64,000 nucleotides of DNA from Allostella vacuolata (GTDB taxonomy: Bacteria > Pseudomonadota > Alphaproteobacteria > ATCC43930 > Allostellaceae): assembly GCA_006739055.1 (NCBI GenBank), contig AP019702.1, forward strand, positions 4,861,388 to 4,925,387. The letters are read 5' to 3'. Made by a program: the position numbers and the translations under genes. This document shows positions 36,718-45,954 of the stretch, piece by piece; position 1 is the first letter of the stretch, and each line of letters starts with the position of its first letter. The notes beneath the pieces were generated by a model. That model was not told where the DNA came from. It did not search any database and was given only the letters and a program-made list of their open reading frames with translations.

Positions 36718-38397
36718 TCAGGCCGCGAACTCGCGCAGCACCCGGCCGGGCCGGCGATCGGGATCGACCACCCGGTTGCCGGCGACGATGCGGGTGCCGT
36801 TGACCCATACCCCGTGGATGCCGATCCCTTCGGTCACCAGCCGGGGCGCGCCCGCCGGCAGGTCGTGGACCTTGCGCTTCTGGCCGCGGCCGACCGTCAG
36901 CGGGTCGAGCAGCAGCAGGTCGGCCGCCTGGCCGACCTGGAGCCGCCCGCGGTCGGCGATGCCGAACAGGTCGGCCGGCTGCGCGGTCAGGCGGCGTGCC
37001 GCCTCCTCGAAGGACATGACGCCGCGGCCCCGTACCCAGTGGCCGAGCAGGTGCAGCCCGTAGCCGGCATCGCACAGGAAGGTCAGGTGGGCGCCCGCGT
37101 CCGACAGCGAGATGTGCGTGTCGGGATCGGTCAGCAACGGCGCCACCCCCGCCTCCTCGGCGTTCAGCAGCACTGCCGTGAACTCCGTGTCCAGGTCCTC
37201 GCCCAGGGCGATGTCGAGCATGCAGTCGAGCGGATCCTGGCCGCGCTCCCGGGCCAGATCCTCGAGCGAGCGGCCTTCCAGGCCAGCATTCGCCGGCCGC
37301 CCGGCATTGACGAGGTTGAGGCGGTCCCACTGGCTGTTGAAGAGACGGCGGCCGCGGAAGTCGCGCAGCTCGGTCTTCACCCCCTCGCGGAAGGCGGGGT
37401 CGGCATAGACCCGCTTCACCGCCTCGCCATGGGCCTCCATCGCCGGCTTCCAGGCCGTCAGCCCCTCGAAGACGTAGGGGTTGCGCAGGGTGAAATCCAT
37501 CGTCAGCGGACAGCAGGAGACCTGGGCGTAGACGCGGTTGCCGCGCTCGCGCGCCGCCCGGGTCTGGGCGAGCGTGGTGGCCGCCCCGGCCGGGTTGGTG
37601 CTGCTGTAGAAGGTGGCGGCGACGATCACCGGCCGGCCGCTTTCGGCCGCGACCGACTCCAGGAAGTCGATCGAGGTCGTCTGGCCGCGGGTCAGCATGT
37701 AGACGCCGCGCCCGCCCGCCCCCATGGCGTTGACCAGCGCCCGCACCTCGCGCTCGTCGGCCAGGCGGGACGGCATCGGGATGCCGTTCTCGCCATTGTG
37801 CGGCTCGGCGGTGGAGGTCGCGAAGCCGACCGCGCCCGCCGCCATCGCGCCGCGCACCAGATCGGCCATCTGCCCGATCTCCGCGTCGGTCGCGACCCGG
37901 CTGGCCGCGTCCTCGCCCAGGACATAGGTGCGCACCGAGGAGTGGCCGACGAAGGCGGCGACGTTGGGCGCCACCCCCTGCCGCTCCAGCATCGCCAGGT
38001 ATTCCGGGAACTGCTCGAAGTCCCAGCGCACGCCGGTGCGGAGCGCATCCAGCGACATGCCCTCGACATGGGTCAGGTTGCGCATGGTCAGGTCGCGGTC
38101 GGCGGGCCGGCAGGGCGCGATGGTGAAGCCGCAATTGCCGATGACGACGCTGGTCACCCCCAGGAGCGGCGAAGGGTCGGCATAGGCGTCCCAGGTCAGC
38201 TGCGCGTCGTAGTGGGTGTGGCCGTCGATGATCCCCGGCATGAGCGTCAGCCCGTCGGCATCGACCGTCTCGCGGGCCGGCCCCAGGTCCCGGCCGATGG
38301 CGGCGATCCGCCCGTCGGTCACCGCCAGGTCGGCGGCGTAGGCGGGCCGGCCGGTGCCGTCGACGATGCTCGCCCCGCGAAAGATCGTATCGAACAT
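36718..38397 (-). CDS. N-acyl-D-amino-acid deacylase (D-aminoacylase) family amidohydrolase
   Basis: 559-residue zinc amidohydrolase of the D-aminoacylase/dihydroorotase superfamily. The metal-binding IDGHTHYDAQLTWD motif is near residue 59, followed by the family-typical SVVIGNCGFTIAPC (cysteine ligand). The C-terminal LSDAGAHLTFLCDAGY carries the metal Asp. It probably removes the acyl group from N-acyl-D-amino acids or a related amide. ATG 38397 has a GGGAG site eight bases upstream. It follows an MFS transporter gene by five bases, so uptake and hydrolysis may be coupled. Confidence 0.86.
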   Translation of the reverse strand: MFDTIFRGASIVDGTGRPAYAADLAVTDGRIAAIGRDLGPARETVDADGLTLMPGIIDGHTHYDAQLTWDAYADPSPLLGVTSVVIGNCGFTIAPCRPADRDLTMRNLTHVEGMSLDALRTGVRWDFEQFPEYLAMLERQGVAPNVAAFVGHSSVRTYVLGEDAASRVATDAEIGQMADLVRGAMAAGAVGFATSTAEPHNGENGIPMPSRLADEREVRALVNAMGAGGRGVYMLTRGQTTSIDFLESVAAESGRPVIVAATFYSSTNPAGAATTLAQTRAARERGNRVYAQVSCCPLTMDFTLRNPYVFEGLTAWKPAMEAHGEAVKRVYADPAFREGVKTELRDFRGRRLFNSQWDRLNLVNAGRPANAGLEGRSLEDLARERGQDPLDCMLDIALGEDLDTEFTAVLLNAEEAGVAPLLTDPDTHISLSDAGAHLTFLCDAGYGLHLLGHWVRGRGVMSFEEAARRLTAQPADLFGIADRGRLQVGQAADLLLLDPLTVGRGQKRKVHDLPAGAPRLVTEGIGIHGVWVNGTRIVAGNRVVDPDRRPGRVLREFAA

Positions 38398-38402
38398 GGC
38401 GT

Positions 38403-39608
38403 TCACTCCCGTCTGTTGTTCTCCCGCCCCGCCGCCAGCCAGCCGGCGGCGAGCAGGTTGAGCGCGGCCAGGGTCAGGAAGGCGGCCGGGTAGGACCCGG
38501 TCGCCGCCACGATCCCGGTCACCAGCGGCGGCCCGAAGACGACCCCGCCGAAGGTCATGAACATGGCCCCGCCGGTCGCCTCGCCGGCCCGGCCGGGCGG
38601 GGCCAGGCGCGCCACCTCCGCCAGGTAGAGGCCGGTCCAGCCGATCGCGGTCGACCCCAGCAATGCTGCGATCGCCGCCACCATCCAGAACGGCCAGGTG
38701 GCGTCCGCCTGGACGAGTGCGGCCATGCTGAGGGCGGTCGCCACCCCCACCAGGATGACCAGGGTGCGGGTGCGCAGGACCGTCTCGGCCAGCGCCCCCC
38801 AGATGATCCGGCCGACCACCCCGCCGCCCTGGGCGATCGCGTAGGCGATGCCGGCCTGGGTCAGGCCGAGGCCGATCACCTCGACGAAGAAGACCACCAG
38901 GAAGGCGCTGACCGAGAGCTGCATGGCCGAGAAGACGAAGGACGCCAGGGCCAGCCGGCGCAGCGCCGGGTCGGAGAGGATGAGGGCGAGCGGCCCGCGG
39001 ATGCGGATGCGCGCCCGCGGCCCGTCCGGCCGGCGATCGGCATCGAGCCAGCCGCGCAGCGGCTGGAGCAGGAGCGCGCAGGCGATGCCGCCCGCCGCCA
39101 GCGCCAGCGCCGCCCCCTGCCAGTCGAGCAGCAGGACCAGCGGCGGCGCCAGCAGCCCGGCCAGCGCGCCGCCGATCGGGACCCCGGTCTGCTTGATCGA
39201 GAAGGCCATCGGCTGCAGGGCGGGCGGTGTCTGCCGGGCCAGGATGTGCGAGCTGGCGGGCGTCGCCGGGCCGACCCCGCAGCCGATCGCCAGCGCGCTC
39301 AGGATCGCGGCCAGCGGGTGGCCGAGGGCGAACAGCACCAGCCCCAGCGACGCCACGACGAGAGCCGCCTGCTGGATGCGCAGGCCCCCGTAGCGCGCCA
39401 GCAGGCCGCCCGCGATCGGGCTGGTGATGGTCGCCGCGGCATAGACCACGGCCGTGTAGGCGCCGACATTGCTGGGGTCGATGCCGATGGTGGCGGCCGC
39501 CCGCGGCGCCAGCACCGGCACGCTGAGGCCGCTCATGGTGACGAGCGACTGGCCGACCACCGTCGCCAGCACCGGCACGCCCACGGCGACGGTGAACAGT
39601 CCGCGCAT
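38403..39608 (-). CDS. MFS transporter
   Basis: 401-residue major facilitator with about 12 hydrophobic helices in two halves separated by an Arg/Asp-rich loop (residues ~190-205, DADRRPDGPRARIRIRG). Substrate is unknown. It is next to the D-aminoacylase gene downstream and the CaiB/PrpD cluster upstream, all on the minus strand, so it may import the organic acid or acyl-amino acid these enzymes use. Confidence 0.87.
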   Translation of the reverse strand: MRGLFTVAVGVPVLATVVGQSLVTMSGLSVPVLAPRAAATIGIDPSNVGAYTAVVYAAATITSPIAGGLLARYGGLRIQQAALVVASLGLVLFALGHPLAAILSALAIGCGVGPATPASSHILARQTPPALQPMAFSIKQTGVPIGGALAGLLAPPLVLLLDWQGAALALAAGGIACALLLQPLRGWLDADRRPDGPRARIRIRGPLALILSDPALRRLALASFVFSAMQLSVSAFLVVFFVEVIGLGLTQAGIAYAIAQGGGVVGRIIWGALAETVLRTRTLVILVGVATALSMAALVQADATWPFWMVAAIAALLGSTAIGWTGLYLAEVARLAPPGRAGEATGGAMFMTFGGVVFGPPLVTGIVAATGSYPAAFLTLAALNLLAAGWLAAGRENNRRE

Positions 39609-39640
39609 GATGGTGGCCGGCCTTCGCCCCTCCCCGCCCC

Positions 39641-40849
39641 TCAGACGATCGCCAGGCGGCGCAGCTCGGCGATCGCGGCCGGGTCGTAGCCGATCTCGGC
39701 CAGCACCTGGTCGGTGTCCGCCCCCAGCGCCGGGGCGGCCGACAGGGGCGCCCGCCGGCCGTCGACCTTGACCGGGCCGGCGATCGCGCGGAAGCCGCCC
39801 TCGCCGGTCGCCACCCTCTGCAGCCGGTCGGTCGCCGCGACGAACGGGTTGTCGAGCGCCTGGGCGATGTCGTGGACCGGGGCGGCCGGCACCTTGCCGG
39901 CGAAGGCCGCCATCCATTCCGCGGTGGTCCGCGCCGACAGGGCCTGGTCCAGCATCTCCTCGATGACCTCCCGGTTGCGGCGGCGGTCGGGGAAGCGCCG
40001 GAAGCGCTCGTCCTCGATCCATTCCGGGCGGCCGATCGCCCGGCACAGGGCGCCCCAGAACTTCTCCTTGTTGCACATCAGGTAGATCCAGCCGTCGCCG
40101 GTCCGGTAGAGCTGGCAGGGGACCAGCGCGGCATGGGCCGAGCGGCGCTCGCGGCCCTGGACATGGCCGTGGGTCAGGCGCCACTGGCCGATGTAGCTGA
40201 GGTGGAAGAGCGCGGTGTCGAACAGGCTGACGTCGATCTCCGCCCCCTCGCCGCTGGTGCGCGCCGCCATGACCGCGGAGACGAGGCCGAGGGCCGCCGA
40301 CAGGCCGGCCGCATAGTCGATCATCGGCAGGCCGAAGCGCGACGGCGCGCCGTCGGGCTCGCCCGTCAGCGCGAAGTGCCCGGCCTCGGCCTGCATCAGG
40401 AAGTCGTAGCCGGGCCAGTTGGCGCGCTCCGGCTCGCGCCCATAGCCGGTCAGGTGAACCACCACGAGGCGCGGGTTGACGGGGGCGAGGTCGGCCCGAG
40501 TCAGGCCGAGCCGGGCCGGCACGTCGCCGCGCAGGTTGTGGATCAGCGCGTCCGCGCCGGCCGCCAGCCGCTCCAGCACCGAGCGGCCTTCCGGCCGGGA
40601 CAGGTCTAGGGTCAGGCTGCGCTTGTTGAGGTTGAGGGCCTGGAACAGGCCGCTCGCCGCGGTCGGGTCGAGCCCGTCGATGAAGTGCGGGCCGACCGAC
40701 CGGCTGACGTCGCCGCCGTCCCTGGGGTTCTCGATCTTGATCACCTCGGCCCCCAGCTGGGCCAGGTGCAGGGTGCCGAAGGGGGCCGCCCCGTACTGCT
40801 CGACGGCGATGACCTTGAGGCCGGCGAGCGGCCGGGGGGCCGGGGTCAT
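39641..40849 (-). CDS. CaiB/BaiF CoA-transferase (first copy)
   Basis: 402-residue class III CoA-transferase. N-terminal PLAGLKVIAVEQYGAAP is the fold signature, and the catalytic Asp is predicted in DVSLFDTALFHL by comparison with FRC Asp169. It moves CoA from one acid to another, probably activating the substrate of this cluster. It starts within the stop of the PrpD gene (ATGA), so they are coupled. The specific acid is unknown. Confidence 0.88.
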   Translation of the reverse strand: MTPAPRPLAGLKVIAVEQYGAAPFGTLHLAQLGAEVIKIENPRDGGDVSRSVGPHFIDGLDPTAASGLFQALNLNKRSLTLDLSRPEGRSVLERLAAGADALIHNLRGDVPARLGLTRADLAPVNPRLVVVHLTGYGREPERANWPGYDFLMQAEAGHFALTGEPDGAPSRFGLPMIDYAAGLSAALGLVSAVMAARTSGEGAEIDVSLFDTALFHLSYIGQWRLTHGHVQGRERRSAHAALVPCQLYRTGDGWIYLMCNKEKFWGALCRAIGRPEWIEDERFRRFPDRRRNREVIEEMLDQALSARTTAEWMAAFAGKVPAAPVHDIAQALDNPFVAATDRLQRVATGEGGFRAIAGPVKVDGRRAPLSAAPALGADTDQVLAEIGYDPAAIAELRRLAIV

Positions 40850-42252
40850 GCGCTCTTCCGGGCGGGATCCGGGCTGTTGGGGGCGGCGGCGTCGAAGATC
40901 GCGGCGACGGTGCCGCGGTCCATGCCCATCACGGCATGGAACAGGCGCGCCTCCTGGGCCTGGCCGATCACCGGCAGGACCAGGGCGGCGTACTTGGCGC
41001 GCAGTTCGTCGGCGGTCTGGAAATTCTCGGGCTCGCCCTTGGGGATCGGCACGAACAGGCGGTCGACCGTCCCGTCGACCGTCTCGACCTCGACCGAGGC
41101 CGAGAACTGCCGTGGATACTCGGCCTCCGCGGCCGCGTCGTGGCCGACCTCGACCCGGCCCAGCAGGGCCGCGGTGCGGGCGTCGCCGATGTGGGTGGCA
41201 TAGTCGTCCCAGCCGAAGCGGCCCTCCTGCAGCGCCACGCCGACGCCGAAATGGCACGAGAACTGGCCGTCGACCACGTTCTGCGGCACCCGCTTCTGCT
41301 CCTGCGGGGTGCCGACCAGGCGCAGCGCCGTCTCCGACAGGCCGACGCGCACGGATTTGATCCGCTCCTCGACCAGGTTGTGGCGGGCGCGCAGCGCGAT
41401 CACCCCGTCGACCGCCGCATGCATGGCGCGGCAGGCGGGGTAGGGCTTGACCGCGATCGCCGAGGTCTCCCAGACCGAACCCAGCCCCGCCACCGCCAGC
41501 TCCGGCCGGGCGTTGCGGGCATAGGCATGGAAGAAGCCGTAGCGCCCCTCGAGCGCGGCGCTGGCGCCGCGGTAGCCCCGGGCGGCGAAGACCGCGGCCA
41601 TCAGCCCGGCCATGGCCGAATGGCCGACCTGGAAGCGCTTGGTCCAGGCGCCGTTGGCCAGGAACTGCAGCGAGCCGCCCGCCTCGGACAGCGCGATGCC
41701 GAAGGCGTCCTCCATCTGCGCGGCGTCGAGCCCGAGCACCCGGCCGGCCGCGGCCGCCGCGGCGAAGGTGCCGCAGGTGGCGGTGGGGTGGAAGCCGAGG
41801 TCGTAGTGCTCCGACGGGATCAGGGCCCGGCTGACGCGGCAGATCACCTCGTAGCCGGCGACGATGCCGGCCAGCGCCGCCTGCCCGTCCCGGCCCGCGA
41901 TCTCGGCCGCGGCGAGTGCGGCCGGGATCACCGGCGCGCTCGGATGCAGCGAGGCCGGGGCGTGGGTGTCGTCGAAGTCGAGGCTGTGCATCAGCGCCCC
42001 GTTGACCAGCGCAGCACCGGCCGGCGACCAGCCGTCGCGCTCGCCGAAGACCCGCGCGGTGCCGTGGTCGAGCCCCAGCATGCGCGCCGCCTCCAGCATC
42101 GGCGGGGTCGAGTCGGTGTCGTGCCGGGCCCGGACTGCAATCCCAACGGTGTCCAGGATCAGGAGCTTGGCGCGCTCGCGCACCTCGGCCGGGATGGCGT
42201 CGTGGCGCAGTCCGGCGGCGAAGCGGGCGAGCGTCTTCGTCTCTTCGGTCAT
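40846..42252 (-). CDS. MmgE/PrpD-family protein
   Basis: 468-residue protein of the PrpD/aconitate-decarboxylase-like superfamily, whose members dehydrate 2-methylcitrate or convert small tricarboxylic/itaconate-type acids. It shows the family pattern LLILDTVGIAVRAR, GALMHSLDFDDTH and the C-terminal RVSGLSE-like stretch. The PrpC/PrpB partners are absent; its coupling to CaiB and an HMG-CoA-lyase-like enzyme suggests a different acid. It is transcribed before CaiB. Confidence 0.86.
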   Translation of the reverse strand: MTEETKTLARFAAGLRHDAIPAEVRERAKLLILDTVGIAVRARHDTDSTPPMLEAARMLGLDHGTARVFGERDGWSPAGAALVNGALMHSLDFDDTHAPASLHPSAPVIPAALAAAEIAGRDGQAALAGIVAGYEVICRVSRALIPSEHYDLGFHPTATCGTFAAAAAAGRVLGLDAAQMEDAFGIALSEAGGSLQFLANGAWTKRFQVGHSAMAGLMAAVFAARGYRGASAALEGRYGFFHAYARNARPELAVAGLGSVWETSAIAVKPYPACRAMHAAVDGVIALRARHNLVEERIKSVRVGLSETALRLVGTPQEQKRVPQNVVDGQFSCHFGVGVALQEGRFGWDDYATHIGDARTAALLGRVEVGHDAAAEAEYPRQFSASVEVETVDGTVDRLFVPIPKGEPENFQTADELRAKYAALVLPVIGQAQEARLFHAVMGMDRGTVAAIFDAAAPNSPDPARKSA

Positions 42253-42340
42253 CTCGGGCGGGCTCCCTCGGGTGGCGGACTGGCGTCCGTTCGTGGCGGG
42301 CGGCCTGTCGTTGCTGCAGGCGCCGTGGATTCGCGAATGC

Positions 42341-43267
42341 TCAGGCCGCCTGGGCGAACCCCTTGGGCGGCCCCGCCTTGGCGATCTGGCCGTAGAGGGC
42401 CTCGCCCGGCAGGTTGTCGGCGACGATGCGGCGCACCTCGACCAGGCGGCCGAGGTCGATGCCGGTCGCGATCCCCATCGATTCCAGCAGGAACACCAGG
42501 TCCTCGGTGACGATGTTGCCGCTGGCACCGGGCGCGTAGGGGCAACCGCCCAGCCCGGCCAGCGAGGCATCGAACAGGCGGATGCCGGCCTCGACGGCGG
42601 CATAGACGTTGGCGAGGCCGAGGCCGCGGGTGTCGTGGAAATGGGCCGCGATCGGCAGGCGGTGGCCCAGCTCGCGCTGGGCGCGATCGAAGAGGGCGCG
42701 CACCTGGGCCGGGTTGGCGTAGCCGACCGTGTCGGCCAGCGACAGCTCGTCGGCGCCGGCATCGACCACGACATGGGCCAGCTCGATCACCCGGCCGGGA
42801 TCGACCGGCCCGGCGATGGTGCAGCCGAGCGCCGTCGCCAGCGCGGCGCTGACCCGGACCCGGCCCGGCTGGGCGCGGGCCAGCTCGACCACGGCGCGGA
42901 ACTCGTCGACCGACTGCTGCACCGTGCGCTGGACGTTGCGCAGGTTATGCTCCTCGGACACCGACAGCACGAAGTGCAGCTCGGGCATGCCGGCCGCGAC
43001 CGCGCGCTGCGCACCCTTGAGGTTGGGGACCAGCGCGGACGGGCGCAGGCCCGGCATGGCGACCGACGCCTCGGCCACCTCGAGCGCGTCGGCGAACTGC
43101 GGGATGTTCTTGGGCGGCACGAACGAGCACACCTCGATGTCGCGCACGCCGGCCGCCAGCTCGGCCTTGATCCAGGCGAGCTTGGCGGCGGTCGGGAAGA
43201 AGGTCGGGATGATCTGGAGCCCGTCGCGGAGCCCCACCTCGCGGACGATCGCGCTGTCGGTGGCCAT
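42341..43267 (-). CDS. hydroxymethylglutaryl-CoA lyase
   Basis: 308-residue TIM-barrel lyase of the HMGL-like family. Metal and substrate residues lie in EVGLRDGLQ (Asp with Arg), the C-terminal GGCPYAPGASGN motif with the catalytic cysteine, and AHFHDTRGLGLAN. It cleaves a 3-hydroxy-3-alkyl-glutaryl-CoA to acetyl-CoA and a ketoacid. Beyond HMG-CoA itself, such enzymes take citramalyl-type or related CoA esters. It lies between PrpD and a crotonase in the same transcript. Confidence 0.9.
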   Translation of the reverse strand: MATDSAIVREVGLRDGLQIIPTFFPTAAKLAWIKAELAAGVRDIEVCSFVPPKNIPQFADALEVAEASVAMPGLRPSALVPNLKGAQRAVAAGMPELHFVLSVSEEHNLRNVQRTVQQSVDEFRAVVELARAQPGRVRVSAALATALGCTIAGPVDPGRVIELAHVVVDAGADELSLADTVGYANPAQVRALFDRAQRELGHRLPIAAHFHDTRGLGLANVYAAVEAGIRLFDASLAGLGGCPYAPGASGNIVTEDLVFLLESMGIATGIDLGRLVEVRRIVADNLPGEALYGQIAKAGPPKGFAQAA

Positions 43268-43284
43268 CGGATTCTCCTGTCGCG

Positions 43285-44079
43285 TCAGCGCCCGGTATAT
43301 TGGGGCTTCCGCTTCTCGTTGAAGGCGCGGATGCCCTCCAGCCGGTCGGCGGTGGGCACCATGCGATTGTAGGCCTCGATCTCGAAGGCCAGCCCGTTCT
43401 TCAGGTCGACCTGGGTCGCCACGTCCATCGAGCGCTTGGCCTGGCGGATCGAGACCGGGGCGTTCTGGGCGATGCGCCGGGCGGTCGCCATCACCTCGTC
43501 CATCAGCCGGTCGTCGTCGCAGACCTTGTTGACGATGCCCCAGTCGAGCGCCTCCTGGGCGCCGAAGGGCAGGCCGGTCAGGATGATCTCCTTGGCGCGG
43601 CGGATGCCGACGGCGCGCGGCAGGGTCTGGGTCCCGCCCGCCCCCGGCATGATGCCGAGGGTGACCTCGGTCAGGGCAAAGCGGGCGGAGCGCGCGGCAT
43701 AGGCGAAGTCGCAGGCGAGCGTGAACTCGCAGCCGCCGGCATAGGCCGCCCCGTTGACCGCGCCGATCACCGGCACCGGGCAGTCCATCATGCGGTAGAC
43801 GGCCTGCTCGAAGATGGCATGCTGCTTCTGCCACGCATCGTCCGTCATGCCGTTGCGTTCCTTGAGGTCGCCGCCGGCGCAGAAGGCCTTGGTCCCGGCC
43901 CCCGTCACGACGATGCAGCGCAGGTCGCGATGGTCGAGCACCAGCGACAGCCACAGGTCGAGCAGGTCGCGGCCCATCTGGGTGTTGAGGGCGTTGGCCG
44001 CCTGCGGGCGGTTCAGCGTCACCTTCAGGATATGCGGCTCGACCGTCTCGACGAGCAGGGTTTCGTACTGGTCGCGCAT
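43285..44079 (-). CDS. enoyl-CoA hydratase (both active-site Glu present)
   Basis: 264-residue crotonase. Both catalytic glutamates of enoyl-CoA hydratase are present, in AYAGGCEFTLACD and RFALTEVTLGIMPGAGGTQ, so hydratase activity is likely. The oxyanion-hole pattern CAGGDLK is also there. It hydrates 2-enoyl-CoA thioesters and would provide the hydroxyacyl-CoA for the neighbouring HMG-CoA-lyase-like enzyme. It lies 6 bases after the second CaiB stop in the same direction. Confidence 0.9.
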   Translation of the reverse strand: MRDQYETLLVETVEPHILKVTLNRPQAANALNTQMGRDLLDLWLSLVLDHRDLRCIVVTGAGTKAFCAGGDLKERNGMTDDAWQKQHAIFEQAVYRMMDCPVPVIGAVNGAAYAGGCEFTLACDFAYAARSARFALTEVTLGIMPGAGGTQTLPRAVGIRRAKEIILTGLPFGAQEALDWGIVNKVCDDDRLMDEVMATARRIAQNAPVSIRQAKRSMDVATQVDLKNGLAFEIEAYNRMVPTADRLEGIRAFNEKRKPQYTGR

Positions 44080-44085
44080 GTCGGA

Positions 44086-45294
44086 TCAGGCCTTCCCGGT
44101 GGGGAGCAGGGCTTCGGTGTCGGCGCCCAGCGCCGGGGCCGCGTTGCGGAGCGGCGGCCGCTCGCCGTCGAAGGACATCGGCAGGCCGAAGATGTCCATC
44201 CGCCCGTCCGGCGTCTTCTGCAGCATGCCGAGCGCCACCGTCTGCGGGTGGACCACGACCTCGTCGATGGTCTGGGTGGGGGTGGTCGGGATGCCCGCCG
44301 CCTCCAGCACCGCCTGCCATTCGCCGCGCGAGCGGGTGACCAGGATCGCCTCGATCAGGGCGTTGAGCGCGGCCAGGTTCTGCACCCGGCTCGGGTTGTC
44401 GGCGAAGCGCGGGTCGCCCGCCCATTCCTCGTGCCCCAGCGCCGCCGCCAGCTTGCGGAACAGCCGGTCGTTGGGCGCGGCCACCATCAGGTAGCCGTCG
44501 GCGCAATGATAGGCCTGGTAGGGGGCGATGCCGCGGGTGGCCGACCCGTTGCGCCGGCCGGGCACGCCGGTCGAGAGGAAGTCGGCCGAATGGTAGGTCA
44601 TCCAGGCGAGTGCCGTCTCGTAGAGCGAGGTGTCGATGCGCGCCCCCTTCCCGCCCTTCTCGCGCTGCAGCAGGGCCGAGACGATGCCGAGCGCGCACCA
44701 CATGCCGGTGCCCATGTCGATCAGCGAGGTGCCGACCCGCACCGGCGGCCGCCCCTCCTCGCCCGTCATCATCATCAGGCCGCCGAAGGCCTGCATCAGC
44801 GGGTCGTAGCCGGGCTTGTCCTTGAGCGGCCCGGTCGCCCCGAAGGCGCCGATGTTGCAGTAGACGAGCTCGGGCTTGGCGGCCTGCAGGCTGGCGGCGT
44901 CGAGCCCGTACTTCTCCACCTGGCCCGGGCGCATGTTCTGCAGCACGGCGTCGCCGGTCTCGACGATCAGCGCCTTCAGGCGGGCCAGCTCGGCCGGGTC
45001 CTTGAGGTCGACCACGACCGAGCGCTTGTTGGTGTTGAAGACCTGGAAGATCGACGAGGCGCCGTGCCAGAAGGGCGGGCCCCAGTGGCGGGCGTCGTCG
45101 CCCTCCGGGCGCTCCACCTTCACCAGCTCGGCGCCGAGCGACGCCAGGATCAACCCGGCATAGGGCGCGGCGACGCTGGTCCCGATCTCGAATACACGAA
45201 TGCCGGCAAGCGGCAGCGACTGCGGAACGGCCTCGGAATCTGACACGGGCTTGGCGTTTCCCTGGGTGGTGTTTCCCGAAACGGTAGGCGCCAC
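44086..45294 (-). CDS. CaiB/BaiF CoA-transferase (second copy, Glu at the active site)
   Basis: Up to 402 residues of the class III CoA-transferase family. The N-terminus is PLAGIRVFEIGTSVAAPYAG. At the position of the catalytic Asp of FRC-type enzymes it has Glu (DTSLYETALAW), a variant seen in a subset of CaiB-like proteins. GTG 45294 is the longest start; GTG 45246 is possible. It is the first gene of the CaiB-ECH-HMGL-PrpD-CaiB minus-strand run, so two transferases flank the pathway. Confidence 0.85.
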   Translation of the reverse strand: MAPTVSGNTTQGNAKPVSDSEAVPQSLPLAGIRVFEIGTSVAAPYAGLILASLGAELVKVERPEGDDARHWGPPFWHGASSIFQVFNTNKRSVVVDLKDPAELARLKALIVETGDAVLQNMRPGQVEKYGLDAASLQAAKPELVYCNIGAFGATGPLKDKPGYDPLMQAFGGLMMMTGEEGRPPVRVGTSLIDMGTGMWCALGIVSALLQREKGGKGARIDTSLYETALAWMTYHSADFLSTGVPGRRNGSATRGIAPYQAYHCADGYLMVAAPNDRLFRKLAAALGHEEWAGDPRFADNPSRVQNLAALNALIEAILVTRSRGEWQAVLEAAGIPTTPTQTIDEVVVHPQTVALGMLQKTPDGRMDIFGLPMSFDGERPPLRNAAPALGADTEALLPTGKA

Positions 45295-45371
45295 CCGGCG
45301 GGAGCGTCAATGCAGAACCGGGCCCGGCCGGCCAGGGATGGCGCCGGACCGGACCCGGTTGCGGGCGGGCC

Positions 45372-45794
45372 TCACGCCCGGCCCGACTTCTCCCGGTTGC
45401 GGTCGTGCAGCTCGGCCGTCTCCGGCGTCAGGAGCTCGGCGAAATCCTCCATCTCGTAGAGCGGGCGGATCTCGATCTCGCTCGGGCCCAGCATCGGGTT
45501 GGGGCAGCGCTTCACCCAGGCGACCGCCTCGTCCATGTCCTTCACCTCCCACAGCCAGAAGCCGGCGACCAGTTCCTCGGTCGCCTGGAAGGGGCCGTCG
45601 ACCACCGTGCGGCCGGCCCCGTCGAAGCGCACCCGCTTGCCGTCGGAGGAGGGGCGCAAGCCGTCGCCGGACTTCATGATCCCGGCCTCGATGAGCTGCT
45701 CGTTGAACCGGCCCATCGCCTCCAGCAGGTCGTTGCCGGGCAGCACGCCCGCCTCGCTGTCCTTCGTCGCCTTGACCAGCACCATGACGCGCAT
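45372..45794 (-). CDS. YciI-like (DGPF-domain) protein
   Basis: 140-residue protein of the YCII/DGPF-domain superfamily, a ferredoxin-like alpha-beta fold common near ECF sigma factors and in catabolic clusters. It shows MRVMVLVKATKDSEAG at the start and the conserved TVVDGPFQATEELVAGFWLWEV core, with EIRPLYEMEDF near the end. No enzyme function is established. It is divergent from the crotonase gene at 45955. Confidence 0.8.
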   Translation of the reverse strand: MRVMVLVKATKDSEAGVLPGNDLLEAMGRFNEQLIEAGIMKSGDGLRPSSDGKRVRFDGAGRTVVDGPFQATEELVAGFWLWEVKDMDEAVAWVKRCPNPMLGPSEIEIRPLYEMEDFAELLTPETAELHDRNREKSGRA

Positions 45795-45954
45795 CGTCCC
45801 GTCTCCTCTGCATGCGGGGGCTCCGATCGGCCCCTCCTTCCCGAACGACGAACGGCGCCGGCCCGGGGCGACATCGTGCCCCAGCTTTTTTTGTGCGGCC
45901 GGCGGCGCGGGCGCGGCATCCTGTCGGAAGGCCCCCACGAAGAAGGTACGTCCC

